Notes: generated by a model from the sequence alone, not told the origin. DNA of 34,938 nt from Methanobacteriota archaeon (GCA_012719315.1 JAAYAP010000014.1:1-34938); one strand, 5' to 3'. Positions 1-7,556 are shown, counted from the stretch's first letter. Program-made: numbers and translations.

Positions 1-90
1 CCCGGGGTGACCCAGGTGCTGGTCGACACCTTCGGGATCAAGCCCAACAGCGATGTCGAATCGGACATGAGGATCCTCCACATAAAGTGA
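1..90 (+). CDS. C-terminal fragment of an unidentified protein (...PGVTQVLVDTFGIKPNSDVESDMRILHIK*)
   Basis: Frame open from base 1 to TGA at 88-90; truncated by window edge; coding-like composition only. Confidence 0.4.
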   Translation, partial: PGVTQVLVDTFGIKPNSDVESDMRILHIK

Positions 91-109
91 GACGGGACGC
101 CTCCGTGCA

Positions 110-131
110 AACCTCTTCGAAACCTCTTCGA
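110..131. repeat. Perfect 11-nt tandem duplication AACCTCTTCGA x2
   Basis: Direct reading: aacctcttcgaaacctcttcga. Confidence 0.7.
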
Positions 132-143
132 AAACCCCTTACG

Positions 144-170
144 ACCCGGCGGCGCTTTCCGCCGTCGGGC
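144..170. terminator. Hairpin between convergent genes (CCCGGCGG...CCGTCGGG)
   Basis: 8-bp stem with one G-U pair immediately downstream of both convergent stop codons. Confidence 0.4.
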
Positions 171-1397
171 TCATCTCGCCAACTCCTCGCGTTCCGAGGC
201 ATGGCCGAAATCGGCCTCGCCCCTGCCGATCAGGAAGATCGCCGCGTACTCGGGCACTTCCGTCTCTCCGGCCGCGAGGTCGAACCGCTCGTCCTTCATG
301 CGCAACGCGTACGGGCGGCGCATGGTCACTTTGACGGGTTCGTCGGTGTAGACGTCGGGCACGGCCTGCGTCAGCGGCTCGTAATCGCCCAGTTCGTCGC
401 GTGTCAGGGTGCTGACGCGCAGGCCGGTCTTGCCGTGCACGGATCCCGGGAGGCGGATCAGCCTCTTTATGTCGGGTGTGACCGGCTTATCGACCTCTCC
501 CGCCATCATGCGCGATTTGTCCTCCTTCATGATCTTCACGAGCAGCTCCTGGTCGCGTTTGTTCAGCAGGCTCATGTCATCCTTCTCGAACAGCGAGTCG
601 CGGACCGGGATCAGCCTGCCCTGCAGGTTGAGCAGGCTGCTGTTGCCGCTGCCTTTGATCGACGGGTACGCCCGCTTCAGCGCGGCCGGCTCCATGGTGC
701 AGACGTCCTCGACGACCTCCATGAGGCCGCGGCGCATCCGCAGCCGCCAGCCCCCCGAATCCTCGGAGGGGATCCTCCGGATCTCGGCGATGTTGCGGCG
801 GGTCTGCCCGGCCACGACCGCGCTGCCGACCAGCCTGTGGTCCACCGGGAAGATCCAATCGATGTTCATGCCCGAGCAGGTTATGTAATCCACCAGCTCC
901 CGGCGTTCATGCGTTCCGAGCGTGAGCACATCGTCCTGCGTGACGTGCGCGTGATACCCCCTGCCGCCGGAGAAGCAGATCTGGATGCTCTCCTCCCGGA
1001 AGCCCAGGTCCCCCATGAGGAACGAATCCACCAGCGTGACCATCTCCCCGCGGATCCGCGACATCATGCCGTCGTAGGTCATGTCCCCGGCGCCCTCGAG
1101 ATGATCGGCATCGAGATCGAAGATGAGCTCGGCACCCAACCACTCCTTCTCGTCCATGGTCGGCGCCCCCGGCCGCCTGTAATAAGCGGTCGAGTAGTAG
1201 CTGTGCCTGGGCACCTGCGAGATCAGGAACCGTCTCAGCTCGTCCTGCGTGCCGAAGGAGGTGTGCCGCTGCATCATCTCCCGGTCGAAGAACATGAATC
1301 CGAACTCCCGGCGGGTGAACCGATGCGGCATCGGGGGAGCGCAGCTCTTGTAGTATTTCCTGAGCGATCTCAAAAGGAAACGGGAGTTGCGGTCCAT
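171..1397 (-). CDS. priS: DNA primase small (catalytic) subunit PriS
   Basis: Archaeo-eukaryotic primase motifs ELIFDLDADH and CFSGGRGYHAHV; full-length ORF, TGA stop. Confidence 0.93.
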   Translation of the reverse strand: MDRNSRFLLRSLRKYYKSCAPPMPHRFTRREFGFMFFDREMMQRHTSFGTQDELRRFLISQVPRHSYYSTAYYRRPGAPTMDEKEWLGAELIFDLDADHLEGAGDMTYDGMMSRIRGEMVTLVDSFLMGDLGFREESIQICFSGGRGYHAHVTQDDVLTLGTHERRELVDYITCSGMNIDWIFPVDHRLVGSAVVAGQTRRNIAEIRRIPSEDSGGWRLRMRRGLMEVVEDVCTMEPAALKRAYPSIKGSGNSSLLNLQGRLIPVRDSLFEKDDMSLLNKRDQELLVKIMKEDKSRMMAGEVDKPVTPDIKRLIRLPGSVHGKTGLRVSTLTRDELGDYEPLTQAVPDVYTDEPVKVTMRRPYALRMKDERFDLAAGETEVPEYAAIFLIGRGEADFGHASEREELAR

Positions 1398-1451
1398 CGG
1401 TTATATCTATCGCGGGTAATCTATAATTACGTTGCTCAGCGCTTAAGGGGC

Positions 1452-2288
1452 ATGGACGGCCTGCCCGCGTACGACAATCATTTCCACATGAGGCCGGACG
1501 GCAGGAACGTCGAGGCGGTCAGGGAGTTCGCGGCCGCCGGCGGGACCGGGCTGACGCTGGTCACCCTGCCCTACGCGGAGGTGCCGATAACCTGCGGCGC
1601 CGACTTCTCGGAATCCTACGGGATCACCTACCGGCTGGCCCGCATGGCCGTCGAGGCGGTCGGTATCGAGGTGAACATCGCGGTCGGACCGTACCCGGTC
1701 CTGATCCTGCCGCTTGCCGAGCGGTACGGCCTGGAGGCGGCCGAGGCGATGATGATCGAAGGCATGGAGGCCGCCGCCGCGGATGTCGCCGAAGGCCGGG
1801 CCTGCGCCCTCGGGGAGATCGGCAGACCGCATTTCGAGGTCGGATCGGATCTGATGGAGGCTTCGGACCGCATCCTGCTGAGGGGCATGGAGCTGGCCCG
1901 GGAGCACGACGTACCGGTGATCATCCATTGCGAATCCGGCACCGTCGACACCAACCGCTCGTTGCGCGCCATCGCCGATGCGGCGGGGCTCGACCCGGCG
2001 CTGGTGGTCAAGCACGCGTCCCCTCCGTTCGTCACCGACGCCGAGACGTACGGGGTGATGCCTTCGATGCCGGCGTCCAGATCCAACCTGGCCGAGGCCC
2101 TGTCGAAGGGCTCCTCCAGGTTCCTGATCGAGACGGATTACATCGACGACCTCGGCAAACCCTCCGCGGTCATGGCGCCGACGACCGTCCCCAGGAAGGT
2201 GAGGCAGATGACGTCCTCGGGCCTGGCCGACGCGGAGGCGGTGCACAGGATCTGCAGGGATCTGCCCGACATGCTGTACAAACGCTGA
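1452..2288 (+). CDS. TatD-like TIM-barrel metal-dependent hydrolase
   Basis: N-terminal DNHFHMRPDG, internal HCES and IETDYIDD motifs; true start is the ATG at 1452, within the longer 87..2288 ORF. Confidence 0.8.
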   Translation: MDGLPAYDNHFHMRPDGRNVEAVREFAAAGGTGLTLVTLPYAEVPITCGADFSESYGITYRLARMAVEAVGIEVNIAVGPYPVLILPLAERYGLEAAEAMMIEGMEAAAADVAEGRACALGEIGRPHFEVGSDLMEASDRILLRGMELAREHDVPVIIHCESGTVDTNRSLRAIADAAGLDPALVVKHASPPFVTDAETYGVMPSMPASRSNLAEALSKGSSRFLIETDYIDDLGKPSAVMAPTTVPRKVRQMTSSGLADAEAVHRICRDLPDMLYKR

Positions 2289-2359
2289 AACGGGCGGGCG
2301 CACGCACGGTGCAAGACGATGTTTTTATCGCAGGGAGTCAATCACCTCACCGTGGCAGC

Positions 2360-3115
2360 ATGAAGGCGAGAATACTCTGTGTTTATGACGAAGGGGCGCT
2401 GGAGGCGACGCCGTTCATCGGCGCGAAGGGAGCGTCCATGCTGATCGAGGTCGACGGACAGCGCACCCTGTTCGGCACCGGCATGCGTTCGAGGTACCTC
2501 GCGCACAACATGGATCACCTGGAGATCGACCCGGAGAGCCTGGACAGGGTGGTGGTGTCGCACGGGCACAGGGATCACGTCGGCGGCCTGGGGGCGGTGC
2601 TGTCCGCGAGGCGGTCGCCGATCGGGATCCTCGCATCCCCCTCGTCCGCCGGCAGGAAAGGCCCGATCAGGTCGCACGGCATCCGCATCCCGTCCGAACT
2701 GGCCGACATGGCCCGCGTCGGATATGTCGAGGACTGGACCGCGCTCAGCGACAATCTGCACATCACGCCGCCTCTGCCGTTCCCGGGAGGCGACGAATGC
2801 TTCCTGGTGCTGACGACGGCAGACGGGCCGGTGGTGCTGAGCGGCTGCTCCCACTGCGGGCCGGAGGCCGTTGCGGAAACGGTCAGGGACAGATTCGGGA
2901 GGGACCCCCGCGCGTACATCGGCGGTCTGCACATCGTCCGCAGGGACAAGGTGCGGGCGCGGGCCGCGGCCGAGTTCTTCAAGGGGATCGGCTGCTCGGA
3001 CCTGCGGCTCAACCACTGCACCTGCCCGGCCGCGATCACCGATATCAGAGGCGTCCTCGGCAGCGACGCGGTCGGCGACTTCCACGTGGGCATGGCCGCC
3101 GAGTACGGGGTGTGA
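2360..3115 (+). CDS. MBL-fold metallohydrolase (COG1237-like)
   Basis: HxHxDH motif (SHGHRDHVGGL), GCSHCG motif; ATG at 2360. Confidence 0.85.
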   Translation: MKARILCVYDEGALEATPFIGAKGASMLIEVDGQRTLFGTGMRSRYLAHNMDHLEIDPESLDRVVVSHGHRDHVGGLGAVLSARRSPIGILASPSSAGRKGPIRSHGIRIPSELADMARVGYVEDWTALSDNLHITPPLPFPGGDECFLVLTTADGPVVLSGCSHCGPEAVAETVRDRFGRDPRAYIGGLHIVRRDKVRARAAAEFFKGIGCSDLRLNHCTCPAAITDIRGVLGSDAVGDFHVGMAAEYGV

Positions 3116-3118
3116 CCG

Positions 3119-4009
3119 ATGTTCGCGCGCGCCAAGACCGGATTGCTGTTCCTGCTGATGACGGGGGCGCTGCTGGGCGTAGGGTATGTCATCGGCTTCG
3201 TCGCCGACGCATGGCAGACAGGACTCGTCGCGATGCTGGCGGTATCCGTCCTGATCGGAACCTACTCGTACTTCTTCTCCAAGAACGCGGCGCTCAGGGC
3301 CAACCGGGCCCGTATCGTCACCGAGCAGGAGGAGCCGCGGCTGCATGCGATCGTCCGCGACCTCTCGTTCAAGGCGGGCCTGCCGATGCCGGAGGTCGGC
3401 ATAGCCGACACCATGATGCCGAACGCCTTCGCGACCGGCAGGAATCCGGCGAACGCCGCGGTGGTGGCCACGCGCGGACTGATGCAGATGCTGTCCGACG
3501 ACGAACTCAAAGGGGTCTTCGCCCACGAATTGTCACATGTGAAGAACCGGGACATCCTGGTGATGTCGGTGGTGTCCACCATGGCCGCCACGATCAGTTA
3601 CGCGGCGAGGTATGCGGCGTGGTTCATGCTGATGGACGGGAAGTACAAGGCGCAGGCGACGATGATCGCGCTGATCCTGAGCATAACCGCCCCCGCGGCC
3701 GCGCTGATGATCCAACTGGGCATCTCGCGGAGCCGCGAATACCTCGCGGACGAGTCGGCCGCGCTGATGACGGGCGATCCGCTGGCGCTCGCCAGCGCGC
3801 TCCGGCGCATCGACGGCGGGTGCGCCGCCGCTCAGGAGCGGTCCGTCAACCCGTCGTACGCCAATCTGATGATCGCCAACCCCCTCAAAGGCCGTAACAA
3901 GACGTTGCTGTCGGGCATGTTCAGGACCCATCCGCCGATCGAGGAGAGGATCAGGAGGCTCGAGGTCATGGCCGGCAGGGGCTATCTGCACGAGGGCAGG
4001 CGCCGCTGA
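3119..4009 (+). CDS. htpX: HtpX-like M48 membrane zinc metalloprotease
   Basis: HELSHVKNRD zinc-binding motif, N-terminal TM segments, SREYLADESAA. Confidence 0.92.
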   Translation: MFARAKTGLLFLLMTGALLGVGYVIGFVADAWQTGLVAMLAVSVLIGTYSYFFSKNAALRANRARIVTEQEEPRLHAIVRDLSFKAGLPMPEVGIADTMMPNAFATGRNPANAAVVATRGLMQMLSDDELKGVFAHELSHVKNRDILVMSVVSTMAATISYAARYAAWFMLMDGKYKAQATMIALILSITAPAAALMIQLGISRSREYLADESAALMTGDPLALASALRRIDGGCAAAQERSVNPSYANLMIANPLKGRNKTLLSGMFRTHPPIEERIRRLEVMAGRGYLHEGRRR

Positions 4010-5308
4010 TCACTTCACCGGTTCCCATTTGGCCAACTCGTTGACCTTGGACAATGTGGATCCCCTGCGGATCTCCTCGCGGGTGCGGTTCTCCCGCTCG
4101 TTGACATCGATCGAGCGGTTGGCGACCTCGACGGCATGCTCGGCGGGCACCACGACGAGGCCGTTCTCGTCGCCGATGATCCAATCCCCGGTACGTACCC
4201 TCTGACCGCCGACGGCGATCTCCATGCCGATGCCGCCGTAGCCTTTGGCTTCGCCGGCGCAGGGCACGACGCTCCTGGAGAAGGCGGGGAAGCCGATCCT
4301 GCGGATATCGTCGATGTCCCTGATCGCGCCGTCGATGACGACCCCTCTGACGCCCATGACGATCGCGGAGTTGGTCGCCAGCTCCCCCCAGACGGCCATG
4401 GGGGCGCCGCCGACATCGATCACGATGACATCCCCGGGCATGGCGCGGTCGATGGCCTCGACCGGTTTGGCCCAGTCGCCGTTGCTGGTCTGGACGGTCA
4501 GCGCCCTGCCGACCATCCTGGCGCCGTCCTTGATATGAGGCTGCAGGCCCATGACGATCCCCGTCTTGTGCTGTGCGTCGGATATGTTGCAGGTGGAGCA
4601 TTTCGAGAAGGCTTCGAACAGCTCCTCCTCCCCGTATTTCTTGGCGATCTCCGACCTGACCTCGACACCGGCCATGGCCTTCTTGACGGTGGCCGCCGCC
4701 GATCTGATGTCGGGGGCCTTGATGATGCCGCCGCCGACGATCACGGCGGAGGCGCCGGCCTCGACGTATTCGCGGGCGGTGTCCGCGGTTATGCCTCCGG
4801 CCACCGCCACGGGCAGGCCGGTCTCGGAGACCATCCTCCTCAAGACGTCGATCGGGGGCTCCTCCCCCTTCATCTGGGAATCGATGCCCATGTGCAGGCA
4901 GATGTACCTCGCGCCCAGCTTCTCGACCTCCTTGGCCCTGGCCACGCGGTCGGGCACGCGTATCATGTCGACCATCACCGATGCGCCGTATTTCCTGCCG
5001 ACGGAGACGGCCTCCTCGATGGTGGCATCGTCGGCGAGACCGAGGACGGTGACGATATCGGCGCCGGCCTTGGCCATGATCTCCACCTCCAACCCGCCCA
5101 CGTCCATGGCTTTGACGTCGGCGACGATGGTGGCTTCGGGGAATTCCCTGCGCATGGCGCGGACCGCGTCCGCGCCTTCGCTCTTGACCAGAGGGGTGCC
5201 GACCTCCACCCAGTCGGCGCCGCCGTCAACGGCTTCCTTGGCGATGACGACGGCCCGGTTCAGCTGTATCAGGTCCAGCGCCACTTGCAGGACAGGCTTC
5301 ATGCGCAT
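4010..5308 (-). CDS. Bifunctional 3-hexulose-6-phosphate synthase / RraA-like (demethylmenaquinone methyltransferase-fold) fusion
   Basis: N-half HPS (LDLIQLNRAVVIAKEAVDGGADWVEVGTPLVKSEG, ADVKAMDVGG); C-half RraA-like (DVGGAPMAVWGELATNSAIVMGVRGVVIDGAIRD). Confidence 0.88.
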   Translation of the reverse strand: MRMKPVLQVALDLIQLNRAVVIAKEAVDGGADWVEVGTPLVKSEGADAVRAMRREFPEATIVADVKAMDVGGLEVEIMAKAGADIVTVLGLADDATIEEAVSVGRKYGASVMVDMIRVPDRVARAKEVEKLGARYICLHMGIDSQMKGEEPPIDVLRRMVSETGLPVAVAGGITADTAREYVEAGASAVIVGGGIIKAPDIRSAAATVKKAMAGVEVRSEIAKKYGEEELFEAFSKCSTCNISDAQHKTGIVMGLQPHIKDGARMVGRALTVQTSNGDWAKPVEAIDRAMPGDVIVIDVGGAPMAVWGELATNSAIVMGVRGVVIDGAIRDIDDIRRIGFPAFSRSVVPCAGEAKGYGGIGMEIAVGGQRVRTGDWIIGDENGLVVVPAEHAVEVANRSIDVNERENRTREEIRRGSTLSKVNELAKWEPVK

Positions 5309-5321
5309 GCATCATGATGGC

Positions 5322-5333
5322 GATTATATACAT
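5322..5333 (-). promoter_or_regulatory. TATA box for HPS-RraA gene (GTATATAATC on minus strand)
   Basis: AT-rich box about 20 nt upstream of the ATG at 5308. Confidence 0.5.
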
Positions 5334-5346
5334 CTATTGAGAAGTC

Positions 5347-5407
5347 CGCCGCTCAGCTCGCCCGTCTATCATCACGTTCAGCTCGATAAACGATCATCAT
5401 CGCGGCA
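5347..5407 (-). ncRNA. C/D box sRNA (2'-O-methylation guide)
   Basis: Minus strand: GCCGC-G-ATGATGA(C)-TCGTTTATCGAG-CTGA(D')-AC-GTGATGA(C')-TAGACGGGCGAG-CTGA(D)-GCGGC. Both guides exactly 12 nt; 5-bp terminal stem. Confidence 0.88.
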
Positions 5408-5426
5408 TCCTGCCAATCACGGCACG

Positions 5427-5437
5427 GGTTAATACGT
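5427..5437 (-). promoter_or_regulatory. Box A promoter for the C/D box sRNA (ACGTATTAAC on minus strand)
   Basis: TATA-like element centred about 25 nt upstream of the predicted sRNA 5' end. Confidence 0.55.
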
Positions 5438-5515
5438 TTTGGCAATGCGGGGGCGTCTGACGGCCGCGACGGCGGGATCCGGGCAGGCTGCGGACCCCGT
5501 CGTCGCGGATACGCA

Positions 5516-6136
5516 TCAGGCCGTCTACGGGCAGAGGGACCGGGACGGCTCCGCCTCCTCGACCGCCGTCGCCCCGTTCCCGTCCAGACGCACCAGCGAC
5601 ACGATCGTCGGCCCCGTCTCCCCGCGGCGCAGACCCGTCCCGCGGTCGTTGCGCGACACGGCCTCCGTCCCGCGTCCGACCGGCCGACGTCGGCCGATCA
5701 GCACGTTGCGCACGCCCGTGTCCGGATCCGGCACGCATCTGACGGATGCGGAGGCCGCATCCGACGGCAGCATCTGCATGACCAGGGGCCCGAACTCGTC
5801 CTCCGTCCGGATCATGACGACCTCTGTCGCCGACGGACCCGATACGAACACCTCCTGTTGCCGCATGATGCTGCCGGTGAAGACGAGTCCCTCGGCAGGG
5901 TCGTTCTCCCCGGCCACGATGTACACGGGGCAGATGTCCGCCGCGCAGGCGAGGAAAGCATCGAAGGCGTCGACGGATCCCCCGTCCGGCTCGGAGGAGC
6001 CGTAGACATCCCCCGTGATGACGATGCCGTCGGCGCGTTCGCTCAAAGCGATGTCGCAGATCCCCTAGTGCGTGAACGCCGGCGATTCCGCGACGGGCGC
6101 TCCGATGCGCAGGTCCGACACATGGACCAATCTCAC
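5516..6136 (-). CDS. Divergent calcineurin-like metallophosphoesterase (SbcD/Mre11-like N-terminus) with in-frame TAG at codon 24; Pyl-containing gene or pseudogene
   Basis: VRLVHVSDLRIGAP...FTH[TAG]GICDIALSERADGIVITGDVY...VYIVAGENDP...; TAG at 6067-6065 and second TAG at 5527-5525 followed by ACG GCC TGA. Confidence 0.65.
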
Positions 6137-6191
6137 GGCCGCAGCCTCCCCGCTGCCGATGACGGCCCGTTTCCGCTCAGTTCCCGCGTCC

Positions 6192-6248
6192 GCACGGTCC
6201 GATCGCATACGACCGTGCACGCATTCCCATGATCCGGACAGGGTCCGG
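6192..6248 (-). other. Two perfect hairpins in the leader of the metallophosphoesterase gene
   Basis: GCACGGTC(11 nt)GACCGTGC at 6192-6218 and CCGGAC(AGG)GTCCGG at 6234-6248. Confidence 0.5.
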
Positions 6249-6308
6249 CATGTCTGTTGCCGCATCCGCCGACGGCGTTCCCCGGGGCCGACGACGGTGC
6301 GGCTGCTC

Positions 6309-6365
6309 TCATCCCATCTTCTTCTTGCATTTCACCCACTCCTTGGAGCGCACGGATGCGCTCAT
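6309..6365 (-). CDS. Putative 18-aa leader peptide MSASVRSKEWVKCKKKMG
   Basis: ATG..TGA sORF beginning about 25 nt downstream of a minus-strand TATA-like element (GTTAATATCTT). Confidence 0.3.
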   Translation of the reverse strand: MSASVRSKEWVKCKKKMG

Positions 6366-6446
6366 GATGAACAGGCGGTGCGGAAGATATTAACAAATCG
6401 TTGTAATCAATGTAATACATGTATGTTATGCAACGTATGATATACA

Positions 6447-6494
6447 GCAGCGCAGGCGACTGCCGGCGCCTCCGGCAGCCGTCTCCGACGCTGC
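6447..6494. other. Nested inverted repeat / strong stem-loop in intergenic region
   Basis: Outer GCAGCG...CGCTGC, inner CTGCCGG-CGCCT-CCGGCAG. Confidence 0.5.
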
Positions 6495-6558
6495 GGCGAG
6501 GCGTCACCGCCGCCGGACAAAACGTTTATCCCCTCATCCTGTTCTCCATCCGATTACA

Positions 6559-7035
6559 ATGTCCGATAAACCCGCGGAGAGGCTGAGAGTGCTGTTTGTG
6601 GATCAGAAGAACGACTCGGTGTCGCAGATCGCCGAGCACTTCACCAGGCAGATGTACGGGGACCTGTACGAGGTCTACAGTGCGGGTCCGGAGCATGACA
6701 TCGTGGATTGCGACCTGATCATCGCGATGTACCGGTCGGGCGAGGACATCAGACGGCATGTCTCCAAGGACTTCAAGAACCTGGAGCTCCTCCGCGAGGA
6801 CGAGGAGTACGACTTCGTCGTCTACCTCGCCGGCGGCACCTTCGAAGCGTGGGCGCCGAAGACCCCGTGGCAGGGGAAGCAGATCCTCGCCGACATGGGC
6901 TCGATACGGGATTACGAGTTCACCGACGAGGCCGAGCTGTTCGACGCCTACGACGAACTGGTGGCCAAGATCAGGAAGTGGGTCGTCGGGAACATGGGCG
7001 ATCCCGATCGCCTCAAGGCGCTAGTGTGCGCATGA
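6559..7035 (+). CDS. LMW protein tyrosine phosphatase / ArsC-fold pseudoenzyme
   Basis: VLFVDQKNDSVSQIAEHF...YSAGPEH matches the LMW-PTP N-terminus but the CxxxxxR P-loop is replaced by DQKNDSVS. Confidence 0.7.
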   Translation: MSDKPAERLRVLFVDQKNDSVSQIAEHFTRQMYGDLYEVYSAGPEHDIVDCDLIIAMYRSGEDIRRHVSKDFKNLELLREDEEYDFVVYLAGGTFEAWAPKTPWQGKQILADMGSIRDYEFTDEAELFDAYDELVAKIRKWVVGNMGDPDRLKALVCA

Positions 7036-7556
7036 TCCCGGTCAGAGTCTATGACGAGTGCCAATGCGATCCCCGCAAGTGCACCGCCAAGCGGATGCTG
7101 AGGTTCGGTCTCGCCCGGGAGGCGAAGCGGCTGTCCGACATCCCTCCCGGCTCGGTGGTGCTGTCGCCGTTCGCGGACCGGGTGCTGTCGCCGGCCGACC
7201 GCCGGCACGCCCGCAGGGGGCTGGTGGTCATGGACCTCACCTGGTCGCACATAGACGGGTTCCCGAAGGTCAGACGCGTCGAGGAGCGGGCGTTGCCGTA
7301 TCTGCTGGCCGCCAACCCGGTCAATTGGGGACGGCCCCTGGAGCTCAACAGCGCCGAGGCGGTGCTGGCGGCCCTGGTCATCCTCGGGGAGACGGAGCAG
7401 GCCGGGACCTTCATGGGGCGGTTCAACTGGGCTCCCGAGTTCATGAGGCTCAACGGGGACCTGCTGGCGGGTTATTCCGCGGCGAAGGACGGCGCCGAGG
7501 TCGCGAGGATACAGGAGGAGTACATCGCCTCCGTCGCGGATTCCCCCCGGACGTGA
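7032..7556 (+). CDS. tsr3: Tsr3-like 16S/18S rRNA aminocarboxypropyltransferase (DUF367)
   Basis: DECQCDPRKCTAKRML, VVMDLTWSHIDG, LPYLLAANPVNWGRPLELNSAEA; ATGA overlap with upstream gene. Confidence 0.92.
   Translation: MIPVRVYDECQCDPRKCTAKRMLRFGLAREAKRLSDIPPGSVVLSPFADRVLSPADRRHARRGLVVMDLTWSHIDGFPKVRRVEERALPYLLAANPVNWGRPLELNSAEAVLAALVILGETEQAGTFMGRFNWAPEFMRLNGDLLAGYSAAKDGAEVARIQEEYIASVADSPRT

Noticed and set aside
87-1451. Extended N-terminal part of the 733-aa plus-strand ORF
   Set aside because: Antisense to priS; the TatD-like homology begins at the ATG at 1452.
4136-5317. 393-aa and 293-aa plus-strand ORFs over the HPS-RraA gene
   Set aside because: Alternate frames of a strongly supported fusion gene.
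5397-6232. Alternate ORFs 5397..5738 (-), 5439..6005 (+), 5858..6232 (+) in the MPE region
   Set aside because: Arg/Gly/Ser-rich translations without motifs; the MPE frame carries the recognisable DxR/GDxx/GEND series and consistent codon bias.
6363-6400. Plus-strand ATGATGA as a second C/D box sRNA
   Set aside because: No CUGA D/D' boxes at compatible spacing downstream.
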